From NCBI RefSeq assembly GCF_000265425.1, contig NC_018014.1:3224001-3288000 (forward strand): a stretch of 64,000 nucleotides of DNA, in the 5' to 3' direction. Below the pieces are notes generated by a model. That model saw only the letters and a list, made by a program, of their open reading frames with translations, was not told the origin of the DNA and did no database searches. Of this stretch, positions 1 through 8,056 are shown one piece after another; the first letter of the stretch is position 1, and the number at the start of each line of letters is the position of its first letter. The DNA is from Terriglobus roseus DSM 18391. GTDB taxonomy: Bacteria > Acidobacteriota > Terriglobia > Terriglobales > Acidobacteriaceae. Position numbers and translations under genes: made by a program.

Positions 1-455
1 ACCGCAGCCTCGCGAGCATTCTGCGCCGGCAGCACCACGTTGCGAATTCCCTTCTCACGCGCCATCACCGCCATGGGCAGCACGCCCGGCACGGATCGCA
101 GCGAACCATCCAGACCAAGCTCGCCCACCAGAAGAAAGTTCGTCAGGTCCTTGTTGTGCAACGCGCCGTACGCGCCCAGGATGCCGACCGCTATGGGAAG
201 GTCGAAGCCCGACCCTTCCTTCTTCAAGTCAGCCGGCGCCAGATTAATCGTGATGCGCGTAGGCGGCATGTCGAAGCCACTGTTCTTGATGGCCGCGCGC
301 ACACGATCGCGACTCTCACGAACGGCAGCGTCAGGCAGTCCAACCGTGCTAAAGGTCGCTTTGTCCGCTTCCAGCACACCGGCGAAGTCCACTTCCACAT
401 CAATCATGTGGGCATCAATTCCATACACTGCGGCGCTGCGCGCTTTGAACAGCAT
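1..455 (-). CDS. comM: ComM/YifB-family Mg-chelatase-like AAA ATPase, N-terminal part
   Basis: Only the first 151 residues are in the window; the gene runs off the left edge. Reading leftwards from the ATG at 455 the protein begins MLFKARSAAVYGIDAH and continues with the N-terminal ChlI-like domain of the YifB/ComM family (GLPDAAVRESRDRVRAAI, then NLAPADLKKEG and FDLPIAVGIL), which belongs to the Lon-protease-like fold preceding the ATPase core. ComM proteins are known as hexameric branch-migration helicases in natural transformation; in non-competent bacteria the role is less clear. A GAAGG tract lies upstream of the start. The Walker motifs would be beyond the edge, so function is assigned from the N-terminal domain only. 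Confidence 0.85.
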   Translation of the reverse strand, partial: MLFKARSAAVYGIDAHMIDVEVDFAGVLEADKATFSTVGLPDAAVRESRDRVRAAIKNSGFDMPPTRITINLAPADLKKEGSGFDLPIAVGILGAYGALHNKDLTNFLLVGELGLDGSLRSVPGVLPMAVMAREKGIRNVVLPAQNAREAA

Positions 456-566
456 GCTTTCAGGAACCTTCAAAGAATTTCAATATGGTGCAGGAGCGCA
501 GTGTAGCGCATCTTAAAAGGGACACAACATATTCCCGTCCACGGTCACGTTTTGAAAGGAACGTTC

Positions 567-1499
567 ATGCGCCTTCGCTGTACCCCTGTTGCCACACTTG
601 CACTTCTCTCGGTCTTCTCGCTGCCGCAACTTCCCGCGCAAACCACCAATCCCGATGCGCAGGTCGTCGGCGCACCCGATGAAATACGCCCCGCAGTCCT
701 GATCGAAGCCGCATGGACCCGCCTCGAAAACGGAGTCACCGGCACGAAGAACACAGACGTCCGTATCGCCGCCATCAGTGGCCTGTCGCTGCTCGGCGGC
801 GAACCACGCGCCGAGCGCCTCGTCGGCAATGCCATGCATGACTCCGACATCGATGTCCGCCTGGCCGCCATCGTCGCTGCGGGTGAGATGGCAAAGAACG
901 GATCGCGCAGCTTCCCCTCCGAGATACGCGATCAGTTGAACGATCCCGATCCCAAGGTCGCCTTCACCGCCGCAAGCACGCTGTGGAAGCTGGACGATCC
1001 CTCCGGCGAAGACATTCTGCTTGCCGTTGCTGAGGGTGAGCGCTCCGGCGACTACAACTTCTGGAAGGGCAGCAAGCACAACGCGAACCGCACGCTGCAC
1101 AGCCCTGCAGCCCTGGCCAAGATCGCCGCACAGCAGAGCATGGTCATCCTTGTGCCGCCCGTCGGCATGGGCATGGGCGCCTACGGCTACCTGAAGAGCA
1201 CCGGGGGCACATCCCCGCAGGTGACGGCCATCACGCAGATCGCCAACGAACACACCGGGCCATCGCAGACCGCGCTGATCGAAGCCACAAAGACCAAGGA
1301 CGCCGGCGCACGCCTGGTTGCAGCCGAAGCTCTCGCAACCTATCGCGGAGATGCGGTGCGCGAAGCTCTTCGCGCCCTGCTGACCGACAGCAAGGACAAC
1401 GTCCGCTTCACCGCGAGCGCCGCTTACATTCGCAATGTCGACGCGGCTGGCGGCGCTGCAAAGAAGTCGCCAGCCACCGCTACCAAGAAGAAGCAATGA
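567..1499 (+). CDS. Secreted HEAT-repeat protein
   Basis: 310-residue protein with a signal peptide (hydrophobic stretch LALLSVFSLPQLPAQ) followed by alpha-helical repeats typical of HEAT/PBS-lyase domains (VRIAAISGLSLLGGE, VRLAAIVAAGEMAKNG, KVAFTAASTLWKLDD, ARLVAAEALATYRG, NVRFTASAAYIRNV). The ATG at 567 is chosen over a TTG 15 nt upstream because GAAAGGA sits 7 nt before it. The C-terminus is Lys/Thr/Ala rich. HEAT domains generally act as protein-protein scaffolds; no enzymatic motif is seen and the partner is unknown. The stop codon overlaps the next gene by 4 nt (ATGA), so the two are probably translationally coupled. It is divergent from comM. Confidence 0.75.
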   Translation: MRLRCTPVATLALLSVFSLPQLPAQTTNPDAQVVGAPDEIRPAVLIEAAWTRLENGVTGTKNTDVRIAAISGLSLLGGEPRAERLVGNAMHDSDIDVRLAAIVAAGEMAKNGSRSFPSEIRDQLNDPDPKVAFTAASTLWKLDDPSGEDILLAVAEGERSGDYNFWKGSKHNANRTLHSPAALAKIAAQQSMVILVPPVGMGMGAYGYLKSTGGTSPQVTAITQIANEHTGPSQTALIEATKTKDAGARLVAAEALATYRGDAVREALRALLTDSKDNVRFTASAAYIRNVDAAGGAAKKSPATATKKKQ

Positions 1500-1849
1500 C
1501 AAACACGGAAGCGATCGAACGCTTCCGTCGCATCGCCCTCGGCCTGCCCGGTGCAGCCGAGGGCAGTCACGCCGGTGCTGCTGACTTTCGCGTGAACGAT
1601 CGCATCTTCGTCACACTCGCATACGCCGCTCGCAACCAGGGCACTCTCAAACTCACACTCAAGCAGCAGGCCGACTTCCTCGCGGAGCGCAGCGACATCT
1701 TCGAAGCAGTCCACGGCGGATGGGGTCGCATGGGCATGACCCTCATCCGCCTCGACGCAGACGAAGACATCCTCAGCGGCGCCATCACCACGGCATACCG
1801 AAACGTCGTAAGCAAGGCAGCGACAAAGAGGCGCGCCGCAAAGAAGTAA
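1496..1849 (+). CDS. MmcQ/YjbR family DNA-binding-like protein
   Basis: 117-residue protein matching the MmcQ/YjbR (CyaY-like fold) family: N-terminal helix TEAIERFRRIALGLPGAAEGSH, a beta strand region with DRIFVTLAYAARNQGTLKLTL, and the conserved GWGRMGMTLIRLD segment before the final helix. The length fits the family (about 110-120 residues). Its ATG overlaps the stop of the HEAT-repeat gene. E. coli YjbR has a double-wing DNA-binding-like fold, but no clear physiological role is established for the family. The tail is Lys/Arg/Ala rich (SKAATKRRAAKK), compatible with nucleic-acid contact but not proof of it. Confidence 0.8.
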   Translation: MTNTEAIERFRRIALGLPGAAEGSHAGAADFRVNDRIFVTLAYAARNQGTLKLTLKQQADFLAERSDIFEAVHGGWGRMGMTLIRLDADEDILSGAITTAYRNVVSKAATKRRAAKK

Positions 1850-1888
1850 CAGCCGCCGCTCGGCCTCCCCTGTCCTTCCGCAGAAGCC

Positions 1889-1894
1889 TAGAAT
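1889..1894 (+). promoter_or_regulatory. -10 box of sdaA (leaderless layout)
   Basis: TAGAAT lies 7 nt before the GTG start of sdaA, placing the expected transcription start at or next to the start codon. No good -35 hexamer and no Shine-Dalgarno sequence are visible. Several other genes in the window share this arrangement. Confidence 0.5.
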
Positions 1895-1901
1895 CACATC
1901 T

Positions 1902-3332
1902 GTGACAAGCCTCTTCGAACTCTTCAAGATCGGCATCGGCCCATCCAGCTCGCACACCGTCGCTCCCATGCGCGCAGCGCTCGCCTTCCTTCGCGGCGTG
2001 CAGCGCGGCAACGTCCTTGACCGCGTCGCACGCGTCCGCATCGATCTCTATGGCTCGCTCGCACTCACCGGCATCGGACACGGCACGGACTCAGCCGTGC
2101 TGACCGGCCTCTCCGGGGAGACACCCGATACCATTGAGCCCACGCGTCACGACGCGATCCTCGCTGAAGCCGCAGCTGGCTCACTCACACTCAATGGCAC
2201 ACGACAGGTCTCCTTCCAGCGCGATCGCGATCTTCTCTTCCACAAAGACCAGATGTATCCCGATGCGGACACGCCGACACATCCCAACGGCGTGCGTTTC
2301 AGCGCCTTCGACGATGCAGGCGAGACGCTCGCAGAAGAGGTCTTCTACTCCATCGGCGGCGGCTTCATCATCACGGCAGAACGCTTCTCCACCAGCGGCG
2401 CCGCCACGCCGGAGTCATCGCGTGTGATCCCCTTCGCCTTCCGCAGCGCAGCGCAGTTGCTTGAAGTCGCAGCCGCCAACAACATCACCATCGCTGACCT
2501 TGTCCTCGCAAACGAGATCGCGATGATGGCAGACGAGAAGATCCTGCGACCGCGCATTGCGAAGACCGGCGACGCCCGTACCGATGTGCGCAACGGCGTC
2601 ATGGCGTTGTGGGCCGTGATGAACGACTCCATCGAACGCGGCAAGCGCAACGACGGCATCCTGCCCGGCGGCCTGCACGTGCGGCGACGCGCACCGCGTC
2701 TGACGGCGCGCCTCGGCGACAAGCCATCCGGCGATCCGCTCGCACCACTCGACTGGGTAACTGTCTTCGCGATGGCTGTGAATGAAGAGAACGCAGCCGG
2801 TGGCCGCGTCGTCACATCCCCCACCAACGGAGCAGCCGGTGTGGTACCCGCAGTCGCACGCTACTATCGCGACTTCATCACGGACGCGGATGACGAAGGA
2901 CTTCTCCGTTACTTCCTCACAGCCGCCGCGATTGGCATCCTCTATAAGGAGAACGCATCCATCAGCGGCGCAGAGGTTGGCTGCCAGGGTGAAGTCGGCG
3001 TCGCCTGCAGCATGGCTGCGGGTGGTCTCGTCGCTGCGCTTGGCGGGACGAATCTGCAGGTGGAACACGCCGCCGAAATCGGCATGGAGCATAACCTCGG
3101 CATGACCTGCGATCCCATCGGTGGCCTTGTGCAAATCCCCTGCATCGAACGCAACGCGATGGGCGCAGTGAAGGCCGTGAACGCAACGCGCATGGCGATG
3201 AACGAAACCGACGAACACAAGGTGTCGCTCGACCAGGTCATCAAGACGATGTACCAGACCGGCCTCGACATGCAGTCGCGCTACAAGGAAACGTCGCTCG
3301 CCGGCCTCGCACTCAACGTCATCGAATGCTGA
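1902..3332 (+). CDS. sdaA: L-serine ammonia-lyase (single-chain, iron-sulfur)
   Basis: 476 residues, the usual size for single-chain bacterial L-serine dehydratases that deaminate L-serine to pyruvate and ammonia in the cytoplasm. The beta domain begins with [19 protein letters not shown], and the alpha domain carries [19 protein letters not shown] plus the cysteines of the catalytic [4Fe-4S] cluster ([20 protein letters not shown] and [19 protein letters not shown]). The GTG start at 1902 immediately precedes the conserved N-terminal motif and leaves no room for a leader if the TAGAAT box 7 nt upstream is the -10 element. Its neighbours do not suggest an operon. The assignment is secure; substrate preference for serine over threonine is from family knowledge. 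Confidence 0.95.
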   Translation: MTSLFELFKIGIGPSSSHTVAPMRAALAFLRGVQRGNVLDRVARVRIDLYGSLALTGIGHGTDSAVLTGLSGETPDTIEPTRHDAILAEAAAGSLTLNGTRQVSFQRDRDLLFHKDQMYPDADTPTHPNGVRFSAFDDAGETLAEEVFYSIGGGFIITAERFSTSGAATPESSRVIPFAFRSAAQLLEVAAANNITIADLVLANEIAMMADEKILRPRIAKTGDARTDVRNGVMALWAVMNDSIERGKRNDGILPGGLHVRRRAPRLTARLGDKPSGDPLAPLDWVTVFAMAVNEENAAGGRVVTSPTNGAAGVVPAVARYYRDFITDADDEGLLRYFLTAAAIGILYKENASISGAEVGCQGEVGVACSMAAGGLVAALGGTNLQVEHAAEIGMEHNLGMTCDPIGGLVQIPCIERNAMGAVKAVNATRMAMNETDEHKVSLDQVIKTMYQTGLDMQSRYKETSLAGLALNVIEC

Positions 3333-3525
3333 CAAAACCCTCATGGATACTGGCGATGCGCGTGAACGCTGACGCGCACCGCACGCGTCCGTAGCCACTT
3401 CAACGTGATGGCACTTCTCTTCGCGCATGCAGTGCGAGACGATCGGCCGCATGCGTCACGCGCAGCGCAGCACGCGTCGCATGAAGAAATAGACTCACGC
3501 ATGATGATGCACGCACACTTTTTTG

Positions 3526-3554
3526 TTGACACTCTTCTCACGTGCTTCTATACA
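3526..3554 (+). promoter_or_regulatory. Consensus sigma-70 promoter in gene-free gap
   Basis: A perfect -35 box TTGACA (3526-3531) is separated by exactly 17 nt from a -10 box TATACA (3549-3554). This is the closest match to the housekeeping consensus noticed in the window. The expected start is near 3561, yet no recognisable gene follows before rsmE. Confidence 0.7.
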
Positions 3555-3560
3555 TTCGTT

Positions 3561-3699
3561 AGCTGCAACAACACGTTGCGGCGCGCATGTCTTCTCACTC
3601 AGGGAGAGTAGAGCGACGGCACAAGGCAAAGCGGTGGCAAAGGCCGCGATGCAACAAGGCAAAGCAAGTCATAGCGGGGAGCGCGCAAGCGCTCCCCGC
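3561..3699 (+). ncRNA. Candidate small RNA ending in a GCAA-capped hairpin
   Basis: Inferred transcript of about 140 nt running from the consensus promoter at 3526-3554 to a perfect 11-bp stem (3674-3684 with 3689-3699) closed by a GCAA tetraloop. A small hairpin GCAAC/GTTGC lies near the 5' end, and the motif CAAGGCAAAGC occurs twice. There is no long U tract after the 3' hairpin, so termination there is uncertain. Short reading frames exist (for example ATG at 3587), but they lack a ribosome-binding site and resemble no known protein. It does not show the diagnostic motifs of SRP RNA, tmRNA or RNase P RNA. Confidence 0.4.
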
Positions 3700-3766
3700 G
3701 TTGCGTTCACAGACAACACATCCACTCACCTGAACTTGCTCCGGTAAGAATGTTGGTGGTCCGGAA

Positions 3767-3848
3767 GGGCACAGCTTCAGCTGTGCCCTCAAACCTCCGC
3801 ACGCTCGGCTTTAGCCGCTGAGGTTTAGCTTTCTCTCATATGAGAGAA
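3767..3848. repeat. Cluster of three intergenic hairpins/palindromes
   Basis: Three consecutive inverted repeats: GGGCACAGC/GCTGTGCCC (3767-3788, loop TTCA); a hairpin with outer arms AAACCTC/GAGGTTT and inner arms CGGC/GCCG (3791-3826); and the perfect 18-bp palindrome TTCTCTCATATGAGAGAA (3831-3848). They sit between the candidate small RNA and rsmE. They resemble dispersed REP-like DNA common between acidobacterial genes, although no second copy was noticed in this window. Confidence 0.5.
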
Positions 3849-3918
3849 GGCGATATCGACATAGAAGCTCCGACCGGTCGATCCAACTGACTTTCTATCC
3901 GACTGCCCACACTCTCGA

Positions 3919-3924
3919 TACACT
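3919..3924 (+). promoter_or_regulatory. -10 box of rsmE (leaderless layout)
   Basis: TACACT ends 7 nt before the ATG of rsmE with no Shine-Dalgarno sequence between, the same layout as at sdaA. Confidence 0.45.
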
Positions 3925-3931
3925 GCTACTG

Positions 3932-4651
3932 ATGACGCGCCGCAGATGGATCGCAGATAAGTGGAACAGCAACCGCACCCAGGCCTCGCTCACGGGCGAC
4001 CAGGCGTCGCACCTTGCGCGTGTTCTGCGCGCGCAACCCGGACAGATCTTTGACGTCGTCGCCGATGGCTTCCTGCATCGCGCAGAGGTGACCAGTGTTC
4101 ACGAAGATGAGGTGGTCTTCACACTGCATGAAGAGCATGAGGCAGACTCTGCCCTGCCCGTTCGCCTGCTGCTCGCCGTCTTCAAGTTCGATCATCTGGA
4201 GTGGGGCATCGAGAAGGCGACGGAGCTCGGCGCGGCACGCATCACACCGGTCCTCGCGCGTCGAACGGAGAAGCACCTTGCGCTCGCCGCAGCCAAGCGT
4301 GTCGAACGGTGGCGCCGCATCGTTCGCGAGGCATCGCAACAGTCGCGCCGCAGTGACGTTCCGACCGTCGACGATCCCGCAACGCTGAAGCAGCTACTGC
4401 AAACGATCGACGAGCCGGTGAAGCTGCTGCTCGCCGAGACCGAAGAAGAGAACACACTACGCGCGGCGCTCGAAGCTGCCCCGCAGAACAGCTCCATCGC
4501 GCTCGCCATCGGCCCGGAAGGTGGATGGACGCCCGATGAGATGCAACTCTTCGTTGACAACGGCTGGCAGCAGGTCACGCTGGGCCCACGCATCCTGCGC
4601 GCGGAGACAGCCGCGATCGCAGCGCTCGCCATCACCTCGGCACTGCGCTAA
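3932..4651 (+). CDS. rsmE: 16S rRNA m3U1498 methyltransferase RsmE
   Basis: 239 residues. An N-terminal PUA-like domain (DQASHLARVLRAQPGQIFDVV) is followed by the SPOUT methyltransferase domain with its trefoil-knot motifs: KFDHLEWGIEKATELGAARI, RWRRIVREASQQSRRSDVP, IALAIGPEGGWTPDE and TLGPRILRAETAAIAAL. These are the signatures of RsmE, which methylates N3 of U1498 in 16S rRNA using S-adenosylmethionine. The length matches the family (about 240). The ATG lies 7 nt after a TACACT -10-like box. A bidirectional intrinsic terminator follows directly. It is a single-gene unit converging on the hrcA operon. Confidence 0.95.
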   Translation: MTRRRWIADKWNSNRTQASLTGDQASHLARVLRAQPGQIFDVVADGFLHRAEVTSVHEDEVVFTLHEEHEADSALPVRLLLAVFKFDHLEWGIEKATELGAARITPVLARRTEKHLALAAAKRVERWRRIVREASQQSRRSDVPTVDDPATLKQLLQTIDEPVKLLLAETEEENTLRAALEAAPQNSSIALAIGPEGGWTPDEMQLFVDNGWQQVTLGPRILRAETAAIAALAITSALR

Positions 4652-4654
4652 AGC

Positions 4655-4684
4655 AAAAAGCCTCCGGAATCTCCGGAGGCTTTT
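4655..4684. terminator. Bidirectional intrinsic terminator after rsmE
   Basis: Stem GCCTCCGGA (4660-4668) pairs with TCCGGAGGC (4672-4680), loop ATC, followed by TTTT on the plus strand and preceded by AAAAA (a T run on the minus strand). It lies between the convergent ends of rsmE and the hrcA-grpE-dnaJ operon and can serve both. Confidence 0.85.
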
Positions 4685-4703
4685 CATGAAGCAAATCGCA
4701 ACG

Positions 4704-4904
4704 CTACTCTTCGTGGACGAAGATCAGGCCCATCGCAACCACCAGGCATAGAACACCGCCGGCAAGCGGCATGGTGTGAAACGTCCAGTGCGGTGGATGG
4801 CCGAAGGTACTCTCGCCCCATCCCGGCTCACGCACCGCACCGAACCGCAGCAGCAACACCATGCCCAGCAGTGCCAATGCGAGTTGTCCGATGCGCAGCG
4901 CCAT
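4704..4904 (-). CDS. Small two-helix membrane protein at end of the dnaJ operon
   Basis: 66-residue protein with a hydrophobic segment at each end (IGQLALALLGMVLLLRF and AGGVLCLVVAMGLIFVHEE) and a polar loop rich in Gly, Pro, Trp and His (EPGWGESTFGHPPHWTFH). The ATG lies 5 nt after the dnaJ stop codon, so it is very likely co-transcribed and translationally coupled with dnaJ. The family was not recognised and no function can be given. Its position as last gene of the heat-shock operon, before the shared terminator, is the only functional hint. The tight spacing supports it as a real gene rather than a chance frame. Confidence 0.6.
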   Translation of the reverse strand: MALRIGQLALALLGMVLLLRFGAVREPGWGESTFGHPPHWTFHTMPLAGGVLCLVVAMGLIFVHEE

Positions 4905-4909
4905 AACCG

Positions 4910-6058
4910 TTAGCTGAAGATGTCCTTAACGCGATCCATAATGCCATGCGAGTGTGGTGCGTTGTCCACCTTCATGGTGTCGGCTAGTTCGCGCAGCAAC
5001 TCCTTCTGCTTCTTCGAAAGCTTGCCCGGCGTCTGTACACGTACTTCCACGACCAGGTCACCCTTGCCGTGGCTGTTCAGGTGCGGCACCCCCTTGCCCT
5101 TGATGCGGAAGCTCTTGCCGCTCTGCGTGCCCTCCGGCACCTTCAGCAAGGCAGAACCTTCCAGCGTCTCAATCTCCAACTCGTCGCCGAGCGCCGCCTG
5201 AGGGAAGCTGACCGGCACCACACAGTGCAGATCGTCTCCATCACGCTGGAAGAACTTATGCTCCTTGACGCTGAGCACCACGTACAGGTCGCCGCCAGGA
5301 CCGCCCAGCTTACCGGCCTCGCCCTCACCCTGGTAACGGATGCGCGTGCCATCTTCCACACCCGCCGGCACCTTCACCGTAATGGTGTGCTCACGCTGCA
5401 CGCGGCTCTCGCCATGGCAGGTCTTGCAGGGATCGGTGATGGTGACACCGCTGCCCTCGCACTTGGGGCAGGCGCGCGCCACGGAGAAGAAGCCCTGCTG
5501 ATACCGCACTTGGCCGGCGCCGCGGCACTGCGAACACGTCGCAGGCTGCTTGCCGTTGGCCGAGCCCGTGCCGTTGCAGTCGTCGCACGTCTCGCTGCGC
5601 TTGATGCGGATCTCCTGCTCCTTGCCGAAGACCGCTTCCTCAAACTCCAGCGACATGTCGTAGCGCAGATCGCGTCCACGCTGTGCGCGGCTGCCCTTGC
5701 GAGCGCCGCCACCACCGCCGCCGAACATCTCGCCAAAGATATCGCCGAAGATATCGCCAAGGTCCTGCGGATCGCCGGAGAAGCCGCCGAAGCCACCCGG
5801 GAATCCACCGCCCTGCGGCGCACCGCGGCCGCCGCCGCCAAACGCGTCGTGACCATAGCGGTCATACGCTGCGCGCTTCTGCGGATCGCTCAGGACGCCA
5901 TAGGCCTCCGAGCATTCCTTGAACTTGTCTTCCGCGGACTTGTCGCCGGGGTTGCGATCGGGGTGGAACTGCATGGCCAGCTTGCGATACGCGGTCTTGA
6001 TCTCCGCATCGGAAGAGGTCTTCGTGACCTGCAGAATCTCGTAGTAGTCAGCCTTCAC
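4910..6058 (-). CDS. dnaJ: Chaperone DnaJ (Hsp40)
   Basis: 382 residues from the GTG at 6058. The J domain (DYYEILQVTKTSSDAEIKTA...) has the HPD motif that stimulates DnaK ATPase; then a Gly/Phe-rich linker, four zinc-binding CxxCxGxG-type repeats (CDDCNGTG, CSQCRGAG, CPKCEGSG, CKTCHGES) and the C-terminal substrate-binding domain. The frame is open a further 21 codons upstream, but GTG 6058 is preferred because the J domain starts at once and an AGGAG lies about 5 nt before it. The fourth zinc motif ends in S rather than G, a common variant. It is preceded by hrcA and grpE on the same strand and followed 5 nt later by a tiny membrane protein. Confidence 0.97.
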   Translation of the reverse strand: MKADYYEILQVTKTSSDAEIKTAYRKLAMQFHPDRNPGDKSAEDKFKECSEAYGVLSDPQKRAAYDRYGHDAFGGGGRGAPQGGGFPGGFGGFSGDPQDLGDIFGDIFGEMFGGGGGGARKGSRAQRGRDLRYDMSLEFEEAVFGKEQEIRIKRSETCDDCNGTGSANGKQPATCSQCRGAGQVRYQQGFFSVARACPKCEGSGVTITDPCKTCHGESRVQREHTITVKVPAGVEDGTRIRYQGEGEAGKLGGPGGDLYVVLSVKEHKFFQRDGDDLHCVVPVSFPQAALGDELEIETLEGSALLKVPEGTQSGKSFRIKGKGVPHLNSHGKGDLVVEVRVQTPGKLSKKQKELLRELADTMKVDNAPHSHGIMDRVKDIFS

Positions 6059-6227
6059 CGTGGCTCCTGCCAAAGCTATCTCCTCAGCTTGCGACGCGGT
6101 TCGTGCCGGCGCATGTTGCACATACTCTTCTCTTCCTCATCGCTCACCGAAAGGAGAACAACGAGGAAGAGATCTCGCGGCCTGGCCGCAGACATGGCAT
6201 GGCCATGCCGGGGAGGCCGCACATCCT

Positions 6228-6803
6228 CTAAGCCTGATGCGTACTGTTGTTTACCGCGACACGCACCAAAGCGGGGCGCAGCAAACGCTCCTTGATGCGA
6301 TAGCCGCGACGCACTTCATCCACCACGGCGTCATCCGGAAACTCTGTCGTCTCAACCGATCCAAGCGCCTCCATCGAGCGCGGATCAAACTGCTGACCCG
6401 TCGTCTCCACGGGCACAACACCCAGGTTCCGCACGGCATCGTCAAACTGCTTGGCGATCAGTTCGATACCCGCGCGAAACTGCTCCGGCGATCCCTGCGA
6501 CTTCAGCGCCAACTGAAAGTTGTCCAGCACACCAAGAAACGACTCCGCTGCGTTACCGACGGCATAGTCGCGGAAGTCCGCGCGCTCCTTCGCCTCACGC
6601 TTGCGAGCGTTGTCGAACTCCGCCTGCAGACGTGCCATGCGATCAATCAACTGATCGCGCTCGCCCTTGACCTGGTCGAACTCGGCCTGCGACACAGTCG
6701 CAACATCGGCATCGCTGGCCGCAATCGTCTCATCGGCCTCAGCAGCCGTCATCATCTCGGCGTCGGTCGCCGCTTCTGTCTGTTCCGTTCCGTTCATGCC
6801 CAT
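6228..6803 (-). CDS. grpE: Nucleotide exchange factor GrpE
   Basis: About 191 residues. An acidic, Ala/Glu/Thr-rich N-terminus is followed by the long coiled-coil (ERDQLIDRMARLQAEFDNAR) and the beta-wing domain (PRSMEALGSVETTEFPDDAV, VVDEVRRGYRIKERLLRPA). GrpE releases ADP from DnaK. The ATG at 6803 is chosen because AGGA lies about 5 nt upstream; an ATG two codons later (6797) is equally possible. It lies between hrcA and dnaJ, the standard HrcA-type operon order; dnaK itself is not in the window. Confidence 0.95.
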   Translation of the reverse strand: MGMNGTEQTEAATDAEMMTAAEADETIAASDADVATVSQAEFDQVKGERDQLIDRMARLQAEFDNARKREAKERADFRDYAVGNAAESFLGVLDNFQLALKSQGSPEQFRAGIELIAKQFDDAVRNLGVVPVETTGQQFDPRSMEALGSVETTEFPDDAVVDEVRRGYRIKERLLRPALVRVAVNNSTHQA

Positions 6804-6890
6804 CCACTTCCTGTAACGATCTGAAATCATGTCCTGCCTTGCCCTGCTCCGCCAAACGCTGCAAAAGTCCACGCCGGCCTAACCCAACAC

Positions 6891-7982
6891 TTAAGACTGT
6901 CCAGCGCCGTCCGCGGATTCGCCGCCCACCGACTGTGCGAACAACTGCGCCACATACCCCACTGCGTTGATCGTGTTCTCGTAGTGCATGCGTTGCGTGC
7001 CGATCACGCCCACCGTGCCGCGTCGCGAACCATCGATCATCGCCGGCGCCGCAATCAGCACCAGCCCCTGCATCTCCGGCGCGCGCTCTTCCATATCGAA
7101 GACCACACGCACGCTACGCTCATGCGAATCCACATACGCCGTCAACAGCGTCACGATGCGTTCCTTCGCTTCCAGCGCCGCCAGCATCTCGCGCAGACGC
7201 ACACGGTCCGTATCGGTTCCGCCCAGCAGGTTAGATACACCTTCGACATAAAGCGTCTGCTCCGAACCACGATCGTCCGGCACCACGCGCGACCAAAGCT
7301 CCTCAGCCGACTGCAACATTCGCTGGTATTCGCTGCGCTCGCGCTCGGCGCGGGAGAGTATCTCCGACCGCACGCGCTCCACACTCCATCCACGGAAATT
7401 CTCGTTCAGATAGCGCGCGGCACTCTCAAGTTCATTTGTTGCCAAGTCGTTCGCAAGCAGCAGCACCCGATCCCGCACAGCGCCGCTGCGTGTGACGACC
7501 ACCGCAAGCACCTTACGCTGTGCCAGCCGCTGAAAGTGCACATGCTCCAACTGATCCCCGGCCTGCACCGTCGCCAGCGCAACGCCCACACCGCTCGATA
7601 ACAGAGCCAGCACCTGCGACGTGCGCTCCAGGAAGGCATCCGCACCCGCTACGCCAAACAGATACGCATCGATCTGCGTGCGCGACTGCTCCGGCAGCAG
7701 CCGTGGCCCAATCCGGTTCGCACCGCGAATCTGCTCTACATGCAGCCGAAACGCGCGCGCCGTCGGGATACGTCCCGCCGAGGTATGCGGCTGCTCCAGC
7801 ATGCCCGCGTCCGCCAGCTCTGCCATGGTGTTGCGCACCGTCGCCGAACTCAGACCGCTGACACTGGCAATCGCCTGTGATGCCACGGGCTCGCCCGTCT
7901 GCACATACAGCTCAATCGCCGCAGAAAGAATCGCCCGCTGCCGCGCATGTAACTCCCAGCCGGTCTCGCGCAGATCTGCCAT
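6891..7982 (-). CDS. hrcA: Heat-inducible transcription repressor HrcA
   Basis: 363 residues. The N-terminal winged helix (RQRAILSAAIELYVQTGEPV then SGLSSATVRNTMAELADAG) and the typical TSAGRIPTARAFRLHVE segment identify HrcA, followed by the GAF-like dimerisation domain (IAAPAMIDGSRRGTVGVIG). HrcA normally binds CIRCE inverted repeats upstream of hrcA or groES and represses chaperone genes until heat stress. No CIRCE-like repeat is seen in the 75 nt between this gene and mrp, so its target is probably elsewhere or diverged. The ATG has no Shine-Dalgarno sequence; a TAGAAT box ends 6 nt before it. Confidence 0.95.
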   Translation of the reverse strand: MADLRETGWELHARQRAILSAAIELYVQTGEPVASQAIASVSGLSSATVRNTMAELADAGMLEQPHTSAGRIPTARAFRLHVEQIRGANRIGPRLLPEQSRTQIDAYLFGVAGADAFLERTSQVLALLSSGVGVALATVQAGDQLEHVHFQRLAQRKVLAVVVTRSGAVRDRVLLLANDLATNELESAARYLNENFRGWSVERVRSEILSRAERERSEYQRMLQSAEELWSRVVPDDRGSEQTLYVEGVSNLLGGTDTDRVRLREMLAALEAKERIVTLLTAYVDSHERSVRVVFDMEERAPEMQGLVLIAAPAMIDGSRRGTVGVIGTQRMHYENTINAVGYVAQLFAQSVGGESADGAGQS

Positions 7983-7988
7983 ACAAAT

Positions 7989-7994
7989 ATTCTA
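7989..7994 (-). promoter_or_regulatory. -10 box of hrcA (leaderless layout)
   Basis: On the minus strand TAGAAT ends 6 nt before the hrcA ATG and no ribosome-binding site is present. A matching -35 element is not obvious. Confidence 0.45.
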
Positions 7995-8056
7995 ACGCCG
8001 TCCCGCGCAAGATGTGAGTCCCGGAGACGCAGATATCGGCCTTCCGCCGTCGAAAT

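Noticed and set aside
513..1502. Minus-strand frame of 329 codons opposite the HEAT-repeat gene
   Set aside because: Cys/Gly-rich shadow of the plus-strand gene, with no ribosome-binding site.
3587..3733. 48-codon basic reading frame in the candidate small RNA region
   Set aside because: No ribosome-binding site or similarity; composition is that of random GC-rich sequence.
5069..6295. Long plus-strand frame opposite dnaJ (about 400 codons)
   Set aside because: Antisense shadow of the GC-rich dnaJ gene; the protein is low in complexity and has no recognisable domain.
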